Counted from the first letter of the stretch, positions 6,944 to 14,928 are shown. The stretch: 15,164 bases of DNA from Verrucomicrobiota bacterium (GCA_003219355.1 QHOQ01000054.1:1-15164), one strand, 5' to 3'. Program-made: numbers and translations. Notes: generated by a model not told the origin, from the sequence alone.

Positions 6944-8827
6944 TTGTTTCGACCAGGCCGCTTCGGTTCAATCCAGCAGATGAAAACTCCGCCGCTGGGC
7001 TGCGTCGTTTTGCTCGCTCTCGTTGTCACCTCCGTTGTACTGGCATTGTTCGCGCAAACGCCGCCCCCTGCGCCTTCGCCTTCTCCGAAGGAATCTCCGC
7101 CAGCTACTCCCGATTACGATCTGCACTGGAGCGTAAAGATTCCGATGCGGGACAAAGTCGAACTGAACGCAACCCTGTATCTGCCAAAGACAAAAGATGG
7201 GACTTCGTCAAAGACGCCGGTGATTTTCACTCTGACGCCTTACATCTCCGATACGTATCATGCGCGAGCCGCATACTTCGCATCCCACGGTTACGCGTTT
7301 GCATTGGTCGATGTTCGCGGCCGGGGGAATTCCGCCGGCGAATTTGAACCGTTCGCACAAGAGCCGCGCGACGGTCACGATGTCGTCGAGTGGCTCGGGC
7401 AACAACCCTTTTGCAATGGCAAAGTGGCGATGTGGGGCGGTTCTTACGCCGGATTCGATCAATGGGCGACAGCGAAAGAATTTCCGCCTCACTTGGCGAC
7501 AATCGTGCCGGTCGCCGCAGCGCATCCGCCGCTTGATTATCCATCCCTTGATAACGTCGGCGAAACCTACGACGTGCAATGGTTCACGCTCACCAGCGGC
7601 CGCGCCGCGCAAAACAATCTTTTTGGTGATCAAAAATTCTGGCGCACGAAATTCCTGGACGCCTACAAAACGCGCATCCCGTTTAAATCACTCGATTCGT
7701 TTATCGGAAATCCATCGGTCAATTTTCAACGTATTCTCAAACATCCAATCGCCGACGCGTACTACGACGCAATGGTGCCAACCCGCGAGCAGTTCCAAAA
7801 AATTAACCTGCCGATTTTGACGATTACCGGACAATACGATGGCGACGAGCTCGGTGCTCTCACATTTTATCGCGATCATATGGCGAATGCATCGCCAGGA
7901 GTACGCGCCAAACATTTTCTAGTAATCGGCCCATGGGACCATGCGGGAACGCGCACGCCGACGGATGAAGTCGCGGGCGTAAAGTTCGGCCCGGCGAGTG
8001 TGCTCGATCTCAACGATCTACATCGGCAATGGTACGACTGGACGATGAAGAACGGGACGAAGCCCGAGTTTCTAAAAAATCTGGTCGCGTATTATCTGCT
8101 CGCTCCGGGAAACACCGGCGCGAATGGCGAATGGAAATACGCTGACAGCCTCGAAAGTCTGTCGGCAAATCCCCGAACTTTGTATCTCGATTCAAAAAAC
8201 GGGGATGCCAACGGCGTATTCCGCTCCGGGTCGCTCACAGAAACTCAACCAAAAGAAGGCACCGACAAATTTACTTACGACCCACTCGACACGAAGCGTG
8301 GCGAGAACGTAGAAGGAATCGATCCGAAAGAGAAAACCGCGGGCATCGACCAAACATACGCGCTCAGCATCAGCGACGACGGCCTGGTTTATCACACCGC
8401 TCCACTTCCTAACGAAACGCCCCTTATCGGTTGCCCGGCGGTCACGCTTTGGGTTTCCATCGACACACCGGACACCGATCTCTCCGCCGATCTCTACGAG
8501 ATCCAACCCGACGGAACTAGCATCGCACTTTGGAGCGACATTCGTCGTTTGCGTTATCGCGAATCGCTGCGGGAAGCGAAACTGGTCAAGCCCGGTGAAA
8601 TCGTTCGCTGCGATTTTAACCCGGGGCTCTTCGTCGCGCGCCGCTTGATGAAAGGTAGTCGCCTGCGCCTTGTTATTTCTTCTCCAAATTCAATCTTGTG
8701 GCAAAAAAATTACAACTCTGGTGGCGTTGTCGCCGATGAAACCGCCAAGGATGCGCGGCCGGCACACGTTCAAGTTTATCACGACGCAACGCACGCGAGC
8801 TCGATTCAGGTCCCATTCAGCAGGTAA
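6944..8827 (+). CDS. Exported CocE/NonD-type (peptidase S15) serine hydrolase
   Basis: An alpha/beta hydrolase of the CocE/NonD group, which includes X-Pro dipeptidyl-peptidases, alpha-amino acid ester hydrolases and cocaine esterase; members cleave amide or ester bonds with a Ser-Asp-His triad. Numbering from the TTG at 6944 (627 residues), the nucleophile is S167 in GGSYAG, the acid D299 in GQYDG and the base H333 in GPWDHAG. Y100 in LTPY matches the oxyanion tyrosine position of the family. The C-terminal half (about 400-627) fits the beta-rich jelly-roll domain of the family. The N-terminus has a hydrophobic export segment (about 20-38) followed by a Pro-rich linker. The start is uncertain: TTG at 6944 has AAGGA five bases away, while ATG at 6980 gives a more typical signal peptide (615 residues) but no ribosome site. 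Its stop overlaps the next gene's ATG by one base (TAATG), so the two are translationally coupled. Confidence 0.92.
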   Translation: MFRPGRFGSIQQMKTPPLGCVVLLALVVTSVVLALFAQTPPPAPSPSPKESPPATPDYDLHWSVKIPMRDKVELNATLYLPKTKDGTSSKTPVIFTLTPYISDTYHARAAYFASHGYAFALVDVRGRGNSAGEFEPFAQEPRDGHDVVEWLGQQPFCNGKVAMWGGSYAGFDQWATAKEFPPHLATIVPVAAAHPPLDYPSLDNVGETYDVQWFTLTSGRAAQNNLFGDQKFWRTKFLDAYKTRIPFKSLDSFIGNPSVNFQRILKHPIADAYYDAMVPTREQFQKINLPILTITGQYDGDELGALTFYRDHMANASPGVRAKHFLVIGPWDHAGTRTPTDEVAGVKFGPASVLDLNDLHRQWYDWTMKNGTKPEFLKNLVAYYLLAPGNTGANGEWKYADSLESLSANPRTLYLDSKNGDANGVFRSGSLTETQPKEGTDKFTYDPLDTKRGENVEGIDPKEKTAGIDQTYALSISDDGLVYHTAPLPNETPLIGCPAVTLWVSIDTPDTDLSADLYEIQPDGTSIALWSDIRRLRYRESLREAKLVKPGEIVRCDFNPGLFVARRLMKGSRLRLVISSPNSILWQKNYNSGGVVADETAKDARPAHVQVYHDATHASSIQVPFSR

Positions 8828-9834
8828 TGCGATCTCGCTTGCTTAGGCTCTGCGTTGTCGGAGTAATTTGTCTTGTCGGAACCCAGGCACGCGCTGAGCC
8901 GGAGATTGTAATTGCAATCCGCTATTTACAAGCACAGGGAACAAGTCATTCGCATCTTTACCTGTATCGCGAGGATGGAAAACTGCTGCGGCAACTGACC
9001 AAGGACAACTCTGGACAAGATGCCGATCCAATCTTCACCTCCGATGGTGAGACGATTGTTTTCGCACGCGGTAGATCTGACAACACACGCGAATTTTGGA
9101 GCATCGATCGGCGCGGCACTGGATTGAAGAAATTGGATGCCGCGCCAGATTGGTACGCGCAAACGAAAAGCTCGCCCTATTTCACGAATATTGAACCGGA
9201 GGAACAAACATCACCAACTCCGACAGCTTCGCCCGAAGAATCTGCGTCGCTCGGCGCAACACCCGCGCCGAGTTACAAAGCGCCGGATGATTCCTTCGAG
9301 CTGGTCTTGCGCGAAGATCCAACTGACGAGAATGATCAGATTAATGGCGAAGGCCACGGCAAACGTTATTTGCTGCGCGATTTGAAAACGGGAACGGAAA
9401 CAGAATTTGGAAAGCTGCCGGGATTCATCGGCGTCTTCAAACTACTCCACGATAAACTAGACAAGGATCGACATTTTCTCTTCGATGGATCGCTGCGCCT
9501 TGCATTCTTCGGCTTGCACCTCAACAGCACGGATGGCGACACCTGTTTCGCGCTCTATTTGAATCAGCCTCGACTTGTCCGCTTATCTCCGAATTGGGCA
9601 ACGCCAATTCCACTTCCGGGCGAATCAGCATTTCTAACGCTCGCTGAAAATCGCTACATCCCGATTCCCGAGAGCTCGAAGACAGTAACCTGCTCCTACA
9701 TGGAACGTTGGGACGACAAGCTGGATAAAATTCGTTACGCGCGCGAAAAATCCGCCGCGATTTGCTACGGCGCGTCGATGTATCGACCTGGTCGCACCCC
9801 TCCGATAATCATAGTCCGCAAAAACGTGGATTAG
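8827..9834 (+). CDS. Uncharacterised exported protein with PD40/TolB-like repeat
   Basis: I do not recognise this 335-residue protein as a named family. A signal peptide is clear (RLLRLCVVGVICLVGTQARA, cut near residue 23). After it, residues about 40-105 look like blades of a TolB or WD40-like PD40 propeller: LYLYREDGKLLRQLT, then DADPIFTSDGETIVFAR and WSIDRRGTGLKKL. A low-complexity Pro/Thr/Ser/Glu linker follows (about 123-153) and then an unassigned C-terminal region. PD40 propellers often accompany or precede S9-type peptidase domains, but no catalytic Ser-Asp-His pattern is visible here, so it may bind a substrate or partner rather than cleave. It starts on the TAATG overlap with the S15-like hydrolase and ends 10 bases before the DUF885 gene, so the three form a tight operon and probably work together. 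Confidence 0.8.
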   Translation: MRSRLLRLCVVGVICLVGTQARAEPEIVIAIRYLQAQGTSHSHLYLYREDGKLLRQLTKDNSGQDADPIFTSDGETIVFARGRSDNTREFWSIDRRGTGLKKLDAAPDWYAQTKSSPYFTNIEPEEQTSPTPTASPEESASLGATPAPSYKAPDDSFELVLREDPTDENDQINGEGHGKRYLLRDLKTGTETEFGKLPGFIGVFKLLHDKLDKDRHFLFDGSLRLAFFGLHLNSTDGDTCFALYLNQPRLVRLSPNWATPIPLPGESAFLTLAENRYIPIPESSKTVTCSYMERWDDKLDKIRYAREKSAAICYGASMYRPGRTPPIIIVRKNVD

Positions 9835-9844
9835 TGGTGTGAAC

Positions 9845-11518
9845 ATGAAGAATTCCTGGGCTGCGCTACTTTCGATCCTACTCGTGTTGAGTTGCGCGTG
9901 CTCGCGAAAGCCGGCGCAGAACCCGGAAACGGAAGCTCTCGACAAACTCGCTGGCGATTTTTGGACGTGGCGCGCCAAGTATGCGCCATTTACAGGCGAT
10001 GACGTAAATCGGATCGAACGCCCGGGCGGAACTCGCGATTGGTCGGCCGCCGCCATCGGCAAGCAGCACAAAGATCTTGCTGAATTCGCAGCGCGCTGGA
10101 AGAAGATCGACGTCAAGAGTTGGCCCGTTCCGAAACAGGTCGATTACAAATTGATCGGCTCGGCGTTGTCGCGCGTGCAGTGGGAATTGGACGTCAATCC
10201 GCGCTGGAAACGCGATCCCACCTTCTACATTGCGCAGACGCTCACGCCGGTGGTCGAAGTGCTGACCGTTCCCGGACCGTATGATGCCGCGCGCAGCCGA
10301 GAGATTCTCACACGGATCGAAAATATTCCGGCGATTTTGCAGCAGAGCGAAGCGAATCTCACGAATCCGCCCGCGCCGTTTGCCACGGTCGCGATCCAAG
10401 CCCTGGAAAATATTCGGCCGCGCCTGCACCAAATGGCGACCGCCTTGCTAACATCGACAACTCTTAAAGAACAGGAATTGAACGTCGCAACCGATCGCGC
10501 GGTCGAGGCGCTCGAAAAATTTCGGCACCAGCTTCAGGAGAAGTTGCCTTCGCTACCAAAAGAAACGGCGTTAGGTCGCGATGCCTACGTATTTTTTCTC
10601 ACAAACGTAGCGTTGATCCCCTACTCGCCGGAGGAACTTTTGGCCATGGGCCGCCAGGAATGGGACCGGGCGGTCGCCTTCGAAGCATTTGAGAAGGAAC
10701 GGAATCGCAACGTGCCGCCGCTCAAGTTGGCATCGAACACCGACAGTTGGATAAAGGATGCAGCCGAAAAGGAATTGTCGATCCGCGAATTCCTGGACAA
10801 ACACGGCATCCTCACCGTCCCAAATTGGCTTCAGCATTACACGCTGCGCCCAATGCCGCCCTATTTGCACGCGCTCGAAGGATTCGGGGAGACGGACGAT
10901 TTCACTTCGGCGTCGCGCCTGAAAGACAATTGCATTCGCTATGTCGATCCGCCATCAGGGAACCTCGGTTACTTCTGGCGCGCGACGGCGGAAGACCCGC
11001 GGCCGATCACCGTTCACGAAGGAATTCCCGGTCATTATTTTCAGCTTTGTCTTTCCTGGAAACACGAAGACCCGATCCGTCGTCATTACTACGACTCCGG
11101 CGCGAACGAAGGGATAGGCTTTTACGCGGAGGAAATGATGCTGCAGGCCGGGCTGTTCGACGACAGCCCGCACACGCGCGAGATCATTTACAATTTCATG
11201 CGGCTCCGCGCTCTCCGTGTGGAAGTGGACGTGAAACTCGCGCTCGGCGAATTCACGCTCGATCAAGCCGCCAAATATTTACAGGAGAAAGTGCCGATGG
11301 ACGAAAACACCGCCCGTCAGGAAGCAATCGCCTTCGCGACCGGCCCCGGTCAGGCAATCACCTATCAGATCGGCAAACTCGAGATCGTGAAATTTCTCGC
11401 TGAAGCGCGAATGCAGCAAGGCGACAAATTCAGTCTCCGCGCCTTCCACGATTTCGTCTGGAAAAACGGCAACGTCCCGATCGCATTGCAGCGCTGGGAA
11501 TATTTGGGGGCGCCTTAA
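9845..11518 (+). CDS. DUF885-family metallopeptidase-like lipoprotein
   Basis: A 557-residue DUF885 protein, a family related to zinc metallopeptidases. Numbering from the ATG at 9845, the zinc-type motif VHEGIPGHYFQL carries H391, E392 and H397; the second conserved block NEGIGFYAEEMM (E422) supplies the likely third ligand region, followed by the Arg-rich helix MRLRALRVEVD and GPGQAITYQIGK near the C-terminus, all family hallmarks. The N-terminus has a hydrophobic stretch ending in LVLSC, an imperfect lipobox, so it is probably a lipoprotein or a periplasmic protein. A GTG two codons upstream (9839) is an alternative start; ATG was preferred, as neither has a strong ribosome site. It is the last gene of the three-gene operon and ends 14 bases from the convergent FRG gene. 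The substrate is unknown; by context it is probably peptides. Confidence 0.9.
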   Translation: MKNSWAALLSILLVLSCACSRKPAQNPETEALDKLAGDFWTWRAKYAPFTGDDVNRIERPGGTRDWSAAAIGKQHKDLAEFAARWKKIDVKSWPVPKQVDYKLIGSALSRVQWELDVNPRWKRDPTFYIAQTLTPVVEVLTVPGPYDAARSREILTRIENIPAILQQSEANLTNPPAPFATVAIQALENIRPRLHQMATALLTSTTLKEQELNVATDRAVEALEKFRHQLQEKLPSLPKETALGRDAYVFFLTNVALIPYSPEELLAMGRQEWDRAVAFEAFEKERNRNVPPLKLASNTDSWIKDAAEKELSIREFLDKHGILTVPNWLQHYTLRPMPPYLHALEGFGETDDFTSASRLKDNCIRYVDPPSGNLGYFWRATAEDPRPITVHEGIPGHYFQLCLSWKHEDPIRRHYYDSGANEGIGFYAEEMMLQAGLFDDSPHTREIIYNFMRLRALRVEVDVKLALGEFTLDQAAKYLQEKVPMDENTARQEAIAFATGPGQAITYQIGKLEIVKFLAEARMQQGDKFSLRAFHDFVWKNGNVPIALQRWEYLGAP

Positions 11519-11532
11519 TATTTACTGATTAG

Positions 11533-12234
11533 TCACCAAGTATGGTTCTGAAAATATCGAGCATAGCCGTCGATACCAGGGTACAGAACGCGACTGTTGC
11601 AGTTAAAGTCATTCAATCTTTCACGGATTTGAGGAAACAAACTCGATTGGATTGTTAAACGTTTGATCTCTTTCTGATTTTTAATTGCGAGATCATTGAA
11701 TGATTGATCCAGATTGAACGAGAAAACAAACCTGCCCTTTTGGATTGCAAGGCGGTCATTTGTGAAAAATGGAACATCTTGATAAAGAAAATCATCGGTA
11801 TGCGCTCCGTTAGCGATATTTTCTCTCAGGAACAGATTGAAGTCCTTTCCCTTCTGTCCTTTTTCGCGCAACGAATCGGGGTTTAACGCAACAACCGCAC
11901 ACTCTTTCTCCGCTTGCTCAAACGCAAAGAACAACGCAATCCAAAATGACGTTGTGAAATCTAATAGCCGGGTTGGCGCGCCGTAATGCTGCATTAACGC
12001 AAGCCACTCCAAGGTATCTTCATCTTTTGGAGTGCGAGCGAGATATGTATGCGCATGTCTCCGGAACTCCTCCAATATCCTCTTCTCGTATTCTCGTTGT
12101 TGCGCCTTGCATCTCCGAGATGCTCGTTCGAGTAAAGTCTCGAGTTTCCAGTCTAAGGAACGATGCCCACGGAAAAGCCAACCTCGGTGGTTATTGGCAA
12201 AGGTTTCCAAATGGTTATTCGTCGAAGCATCCAT
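11533..12234 (-). CDS. FRG-domain protein
   Basis: A protein of 233 residues from the ATG at 12234, or 235 from a TTG at 12240; an in-frame stop lies just upstream of both, so the start cannot be further out. Numbering from the TTG, the family's signature is complete: GWLFRGHRS (20-28, the FRG motif), LMQHYGAPTRLLDFTTS (82-98), AIQKGRF (165-171) and a C-terminal PGIDGYARYF (221-230). There is no signal peptide or membrane segment, so it is cytoplasmic. FRG proteins are often found singly in accessory regions and near mobile or defence genes; as far as I know their biochemical role is unsettled. Three lines of this gene (11581-11760) count to 38% GC, against 54% in the adjacent 11341-11520, which suggests recent acquisition. 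It lies 85 bases downstream of rplK on the same strand, after a terminator-like hairpin, and converges on the DUF885 gene. Confidence 0.88.
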   Translation of the reverse strand: MDASTNNHLETFANNHRGWLFRGHRSLDWKLETLLERASRRCKAQQREYEKRILEEFRRHAHTYLARTPKDEDTLEWLALMQHYGAPTRLLDFTTSFWIALFFAFEQAEKECAVVALNPDSLREKGQKGKDFNLFLRENIANGAHTDDFLYQDVPFFTNDRLAIQKGRFVFSFNLDQSFNDLAIKNQKEIKRLTIQSSLFPQIRERLNDFNCNSRVLYPGIDGYARYFQNHTW

Positions 12235-12284
12235 CGTCAAACCGAAGACTGTGACAAATCATTCCACAACGAAAACGAATCGAT

Positions 12285-12305
12285 TAAACAAAACGCCAGA
12301 TGGCG
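12285..12305 (-). terminator. Weak terminator candidate after rplK
   Basis: On the minus strand, 14 bases after the rplK stop, CGCC (12302-12305) and GGCG (12294-12297) pair around ATCT and are followed by TTTTGTTTAAT. The stem is only 4-5 bp, so termination may be partial, but the T-rich tail is good. It would end the tuf-secE-nusG-rplK transcript before the FRG gene. Confidence 0.45.
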
Positions 12306-12319
12306 GGGCGACAGGCAGT

Positions 12320-12745
12320 TTAATCGACGATTTCGAGGCCCATTTGGCGGGCGGTGCCGGCGATGATGCGGAAAGCGGCTTCATCGTCGCGCGCGTTCAG
12401 GTCTTTGGACTTCGTTTTTACGATGTCCATGACTTGCTTGCGCGTGACTTTGCCGACTTTGGTTTTGTTCGGCTCTTTTGAACCAGCGGCGATGTTGGCG
12501 GCTTTCTTCAAGAGGACCGCGGCAGGCGGACTCTTGGTGATGAAAGTGAAGGATTTGTCCTTAAAGACGGTGATCACGACCGGCAAGATGTCGCCGGCTT
12601 GTTTCTGAGTGGCGGTATTAAATTCTTTGCAGAACGCCATGATGTTGACGCCACGCGGTCCGAGCGCGGTGCCGACGGGCGGCGCGGGGTTAGCCTGGCC
12701 TGCCGGAATCTGCAGTTTGACGTGAGCTACTACTTCTTTGGCCAT
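12320..12745 (-). CDS. rplK: 50S ribosomal protein L11
   Basis: L11 binds the GTPase-associated region of 23S rRNA, forms the base of the stalk with L10, and is needed for RelA-type stringent sensing. The 141-residue product is standard length. The N-terminal domain has the proline-rich loop QANPAPPVGTALGPRGVN (about 17-34), which carries the thiopeptide-interaction prolines, then MAFCKEFN. The C-terminal rRNA-binding domain includes TKSPPAAVLLKKAA and ends with GTARQMGLEIVD. It lies 46 bases after nusG on the same strand. No Shine-Dalgarno sequence is apparent before the ATG. Downstream, rplA is not adjacent as it is in most bacteria; a weak terminator and an FRG gene follow instead. Confidence 0.98.
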   Translation of the reverse strand: MAKEVVAHVKLQIPAGQANPAPPVGTALGPRGVNIMAFCKEFNTATQKQAGDILPVVITVFKDKSFTFITKSPPAAVLLKKAANIAAGSKEPNKTKVGKVTRKQVMDIVKTKSKDLNARDDEAAFRIIAGTARQMGLEIVD

Positions 12746-12791
12746 TGGAAAAGTTGAGAGTTGTTAGTTGGGAATTGAGTGATTGTTAATC

Positions 12792-13361
12792 TTAGCCGCG
12801 TTCGACCTGCCAGTACTCTAGTTCGACGGGCGTAGCGCGGCCGAAAATGGTGACGGAGACGCGCAGCTTGCCGCGCTCAGGATCAATTTCTTCGACGATG
12901 CCAGTTTGGTTCTGGAATGGACCGTCGGCGACTTTTACCGATTCGCCCACTTCAAAGCTGACTTTCGGTTTCACCTTTTCTTCGCGCTCTTTCATTTGCG
13001 CAAGCATGCTGTCCACTTCCGATTGCCGCATTGGGATCGGCTTATCTTTCGTCCCGGCAAAACCGATCACGCCGGGGGTATCGCGAATGAAATACCAGGT
13101 CCGCCCGACCAGTTGATTGTTTTCGTCGAGCAAATGCATGTTAACGATCAGGTAGCCCGGGAAAAACTTGCGAGTCGTCTCGCTCTTTTTTCCCTTCTTA
13201 ATTTCCGAGACGCGCTCCGTCGGGACGAGCACTTCGTAAATCAAGTCGCTCATCTCCTCGGTCTTGACGCGCTTCATGATGTTCTCGCGCACCTTGTTTT
13301 CCTGGCCGGAAAGCACGTGCACGACGAACCATTGATCTTTGCCTGCGAGTGTTTGCGCCAT
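12792..13361 (-). CDS. nusG: Transcription termination/antitermination protein NusG
   Basis: NusG binds RNA polymerase across the cleft, suppresses pausing, and links it to Rho or to the leading ribosome. The 189-residue product has the NGN domain (about 9-115; QWFVVHVLSGQENKVRENI at the start, then the RKFFPGYLIV core and DTPGVIGFAG) and a C-terminal KOW domain (about 135-189; VGESVKVADGPFQNQTGIVEEI) that contacts NusE or Rho. The ATG is three bases after the secE stop codon and no Shine-Dalgarno sequence is visible, so translation is probably coupled to secE. The secE-nusG pairing is nearly universal in bacteria. Confidence 0.98.
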   Translation of the reverse strand: MAQTLAGKDQWFVVHVLSGQENKVRENIMKRVKTEEMSDLIYEVLVPTERVSEIKKGKKSETTRKFFPGYLIVNMHLLDENNQLVGRTWYFIRDTPGVIGFAGTKDKPIPMRQSEVDSMLAQMKEREEKVKPKVSFEVGESVKVADGPFQNQTGIVEEIDPERGKLRVSVTIFGRATPVELEYWQVERG

Positions 13362-13364
13362 AAA

Positions 13365-13583
13365 TCAGTGTAATCGGGTGAAGAAGTGGACGAAGTTCAC
13401 CAGAACAAAATCGAAAAGTGCGACGTAACCGCCGAGCAACAACATCGCGATGATGACCACCATGGTTGAGTCAGTGAGTTCCTTGTAACGGCGGATTCCT
13501 TTTTCTTTGGGTTCCCACGGCCAGGAAGCTTTCTGCAGCTCGACCTTCACTTCGCTAAAGAAGTTTTTTATCTTTCTGAACAT
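13365..13583 (-). CDS. secE: Preprotein translocase subunit SecE
   Basis: SecE clamps SecY in the inner-membrane protein export channel. The 72-residue product is the short single-span form found outside enterobacteria: an amphipathic N-terminal segment (FRKIKNFFSEVKVELQKASWPW, about 2-23, with the conserved VELQKASWP), a hinge, and one transmembrane helix (TMVVIIAMLLLGGYVALFDFV region, about 40-60). It sits between tRNA-Trp (58 bases upstream) and nusG (three bases downstream), the usual place. No clear Shine-Dalgarno sequence precedes the ATG. rpmG, which sits nearby in some bacteria, is absent here. Confidence 0.97.
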   Translation of the reverse strand: MFRKIKNFFSEVKVELQKASWPWEPKEKGIRRYKELTDSTMVVIIAMLLLGGYVALFDFVLVNFVHFFTRLH

Positions 13584-13641
13584 GGGAACCGTTGAAGCAT
13601 CGAATTGCTAAGTCAAACATCGATAATCAAAATCCAAAGAC

Positions 13642-13714
13642 CACGCCAGGAGGGACTCGAACCCCCAACCGACGGTTTTGGAGACCGCTACTCTACCAAT
13701 TGAGCTACTGGCGT
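13642..13714 (-). tRNA. tRNA-Trp (anticodon CCA)
   Basis: Read on the minus strand, a 7-bp acceptor stem pairs ACGCCAG (5' end at 13714) with CTGGCGT (ending 13643), with discriminator G at 13642. The D arm is AGCTCAATTGGTAGAGT, the anticodon loop CTCCAAA carries CCA for Trp, and the T arm contains GGTTCGAGTCC. The 3' CCA is not encoded. It lies 28 bases after tuf and 58 before secE, the conserved tuf-trnW-secE order, so it is probably excised from the same transcript. Confidence 0.97.
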
Positions 13715-13743
13715 AATTTCACTCCTGCGATTACGACGAGAGT

Positions 13744-14928
13744 TTAGTCCAAAATTTCGCTGACGCGACCCGCGCCGACGGTTTTGCCGCCTTCACGAAT
13801 AGCGAAGCGAATCGTCTTTTCCATCGCGATTGGTGTGATCAGCTCCACCTCGATCGAGATGTTGTCCCCTGGCATAACCATTTCCACGCCTTCGGGCAGT
13901 TTGACCGTGCCGGTCACGTCCGTGGTTCGGAAATAAAACTGCGGCCGGTAATTCGTGAAAAACGGCGTATGACGGCCGCCTTCCTCTTTGCTCAGCACGT
14001 AAACTTCCGCCTTGAATTTCTTATGTGGCGTAATCGAGCCGGGCTTGGCGATGACCTGGCCGCGCTCGACCTCTTCCTTCTTCAGGCCGCGCAGCAAAAC
14101 GCCGACGTTGTCGCCCGCGCGCGCTTCATCGAGAAGCTTGCGGAACATTTCGATGTCGGTGGCGGTCGTTTTGGCTGTGGGACGAATGCCGACGAGCTCG
14201 ACTTCCCCCATTTTCTTGAGGATACCGCGCTCGACACGACCGGTCGCCACGGTCCCGCGTCCTTCAATGTTGAACACGTCTTCGATCGGCATCAGAAACG
14301 GCTGATCGACTGGTCGCTCCGGAACCGGGATGTAATCGTCAATGGCCGCTACTAAAGCCAGCACCTGCTTTTCTGCTTCGGCATCGCCATCGAGCGCCTT
14401 GAGTGCGCTACCTTTAACGATCGGGATTTTGTCTCCTGGAAATTCGTACTGGGTTAGAAGATCGCGCACCTCCATCTCGACGAGATCAAGAAGCTCAGGG
14501 TCATCCACCATGTCGACCTTGTTCAGGAAGACGACAATCGAGGGGACCCCGACTTGGCGCGCAAGCAGGATGTGCTCGCGAGTCTGCGGCATCGGCCCAT
14601 CCGCGGCGGAAACGACCAGGATGGCACCATCCATCTGGGCCGCACCCGTGATCATGTTCTTCACGTAATCGGCGTGGCCGGGGCAATCGACATGGGCGTA
14701 GTGTCGCTTGTCGCTTTGATATTCCACGTGCGCTGTATTGATCGTGATTCCGCGCTCCTTCTCCTCGGGCGCATTGTCGATCGAAGCGTAAGCACGGACT
14801 TCGGCCATGCCCTTTTTCGCCAGCACGCTCGTAATTGCCGCGGTGAGGGTCGTTTTGCCATGGTCCACGTGTCCGATCGTGCCGACGTTCACGTGCGGCT
14901 TGTCGCGTTTAAATGCTTCCTTAGCCAT
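13744..14928 (-). CDS. tuf: Elongation factor Tu
   Basis: EF-Tu delivers aminoacyl-tRNA to the ribosomal A site with GTP hydrolysis. The 394-residue product is full length and shows all GTPase motifs: GHVDHGKT (19-26), RGITI (59-63), DCPGHADY (81-88), NKVD (136-139) and SALK (174-177), followed by the two beta-barrel domains, including GRVERG and the C-terminal KTVGAGRVSEI. AGGAGA at 14935-14940 lies 6 bases before the ATG, the strongest well-placed ribosome site in the window, matching the abundance of EF-Tu. It lies between tRNA-Thr and tRNA-Trp, so a tRNA-tuf-tRNA co-transcript is likely. Whether the genome has a second tuf copy cannot be seen here. Confidence 0.99.
   Translation of the reverse strand: MAKEAFKRDKPHVNVGTIGHVDHGKTTLTAAITSVLAKKGMAEVRAYASIDNAPEEKERGITINTAHVEYQSDKRHYAHVDCPGHADYVKNMITGAAQMDGAILVVSAADGPMPQTREHILLARQVGVPSIVVFLNKVDMVDDPELLDLVEMEVRDLLTQYEFPGDKIPIVKGSALKALDGDAEAEKQVLALVAAIDDYIPVPERPVDQPFLMPIEDVFNIEGRGTVATGRVERGILKKMGEVELVGIRPTAKTTATDIEMFRKLLDEARAGDNVGVLLRGLKKEEVERGQVIAKPGSITPHKKFKAEVYVLSKEEGGRHTPFFTNYRPQFYFRTTDVTGTVKLPEGVEMVMPGDNISIEVELITPIAMEKTIRFAIREGGKTVGAGRVSEILD

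Noticed and set aside
10747..11403. 218-codon plus-strand frame within the DUF885 gene
   Set aside because: A shifted-frame shadow; Arg-rich with no motif, while the DUF885 frame carries all family motifs.
5515..12234. Possible transposon or integrative element between rplA and rplK
   Set aside because: No transposase, integrase, terminal inverted repeats or target duplication could be seen by eye at the edges; the genes are ordinary metabolic types apart from the FRG gene.
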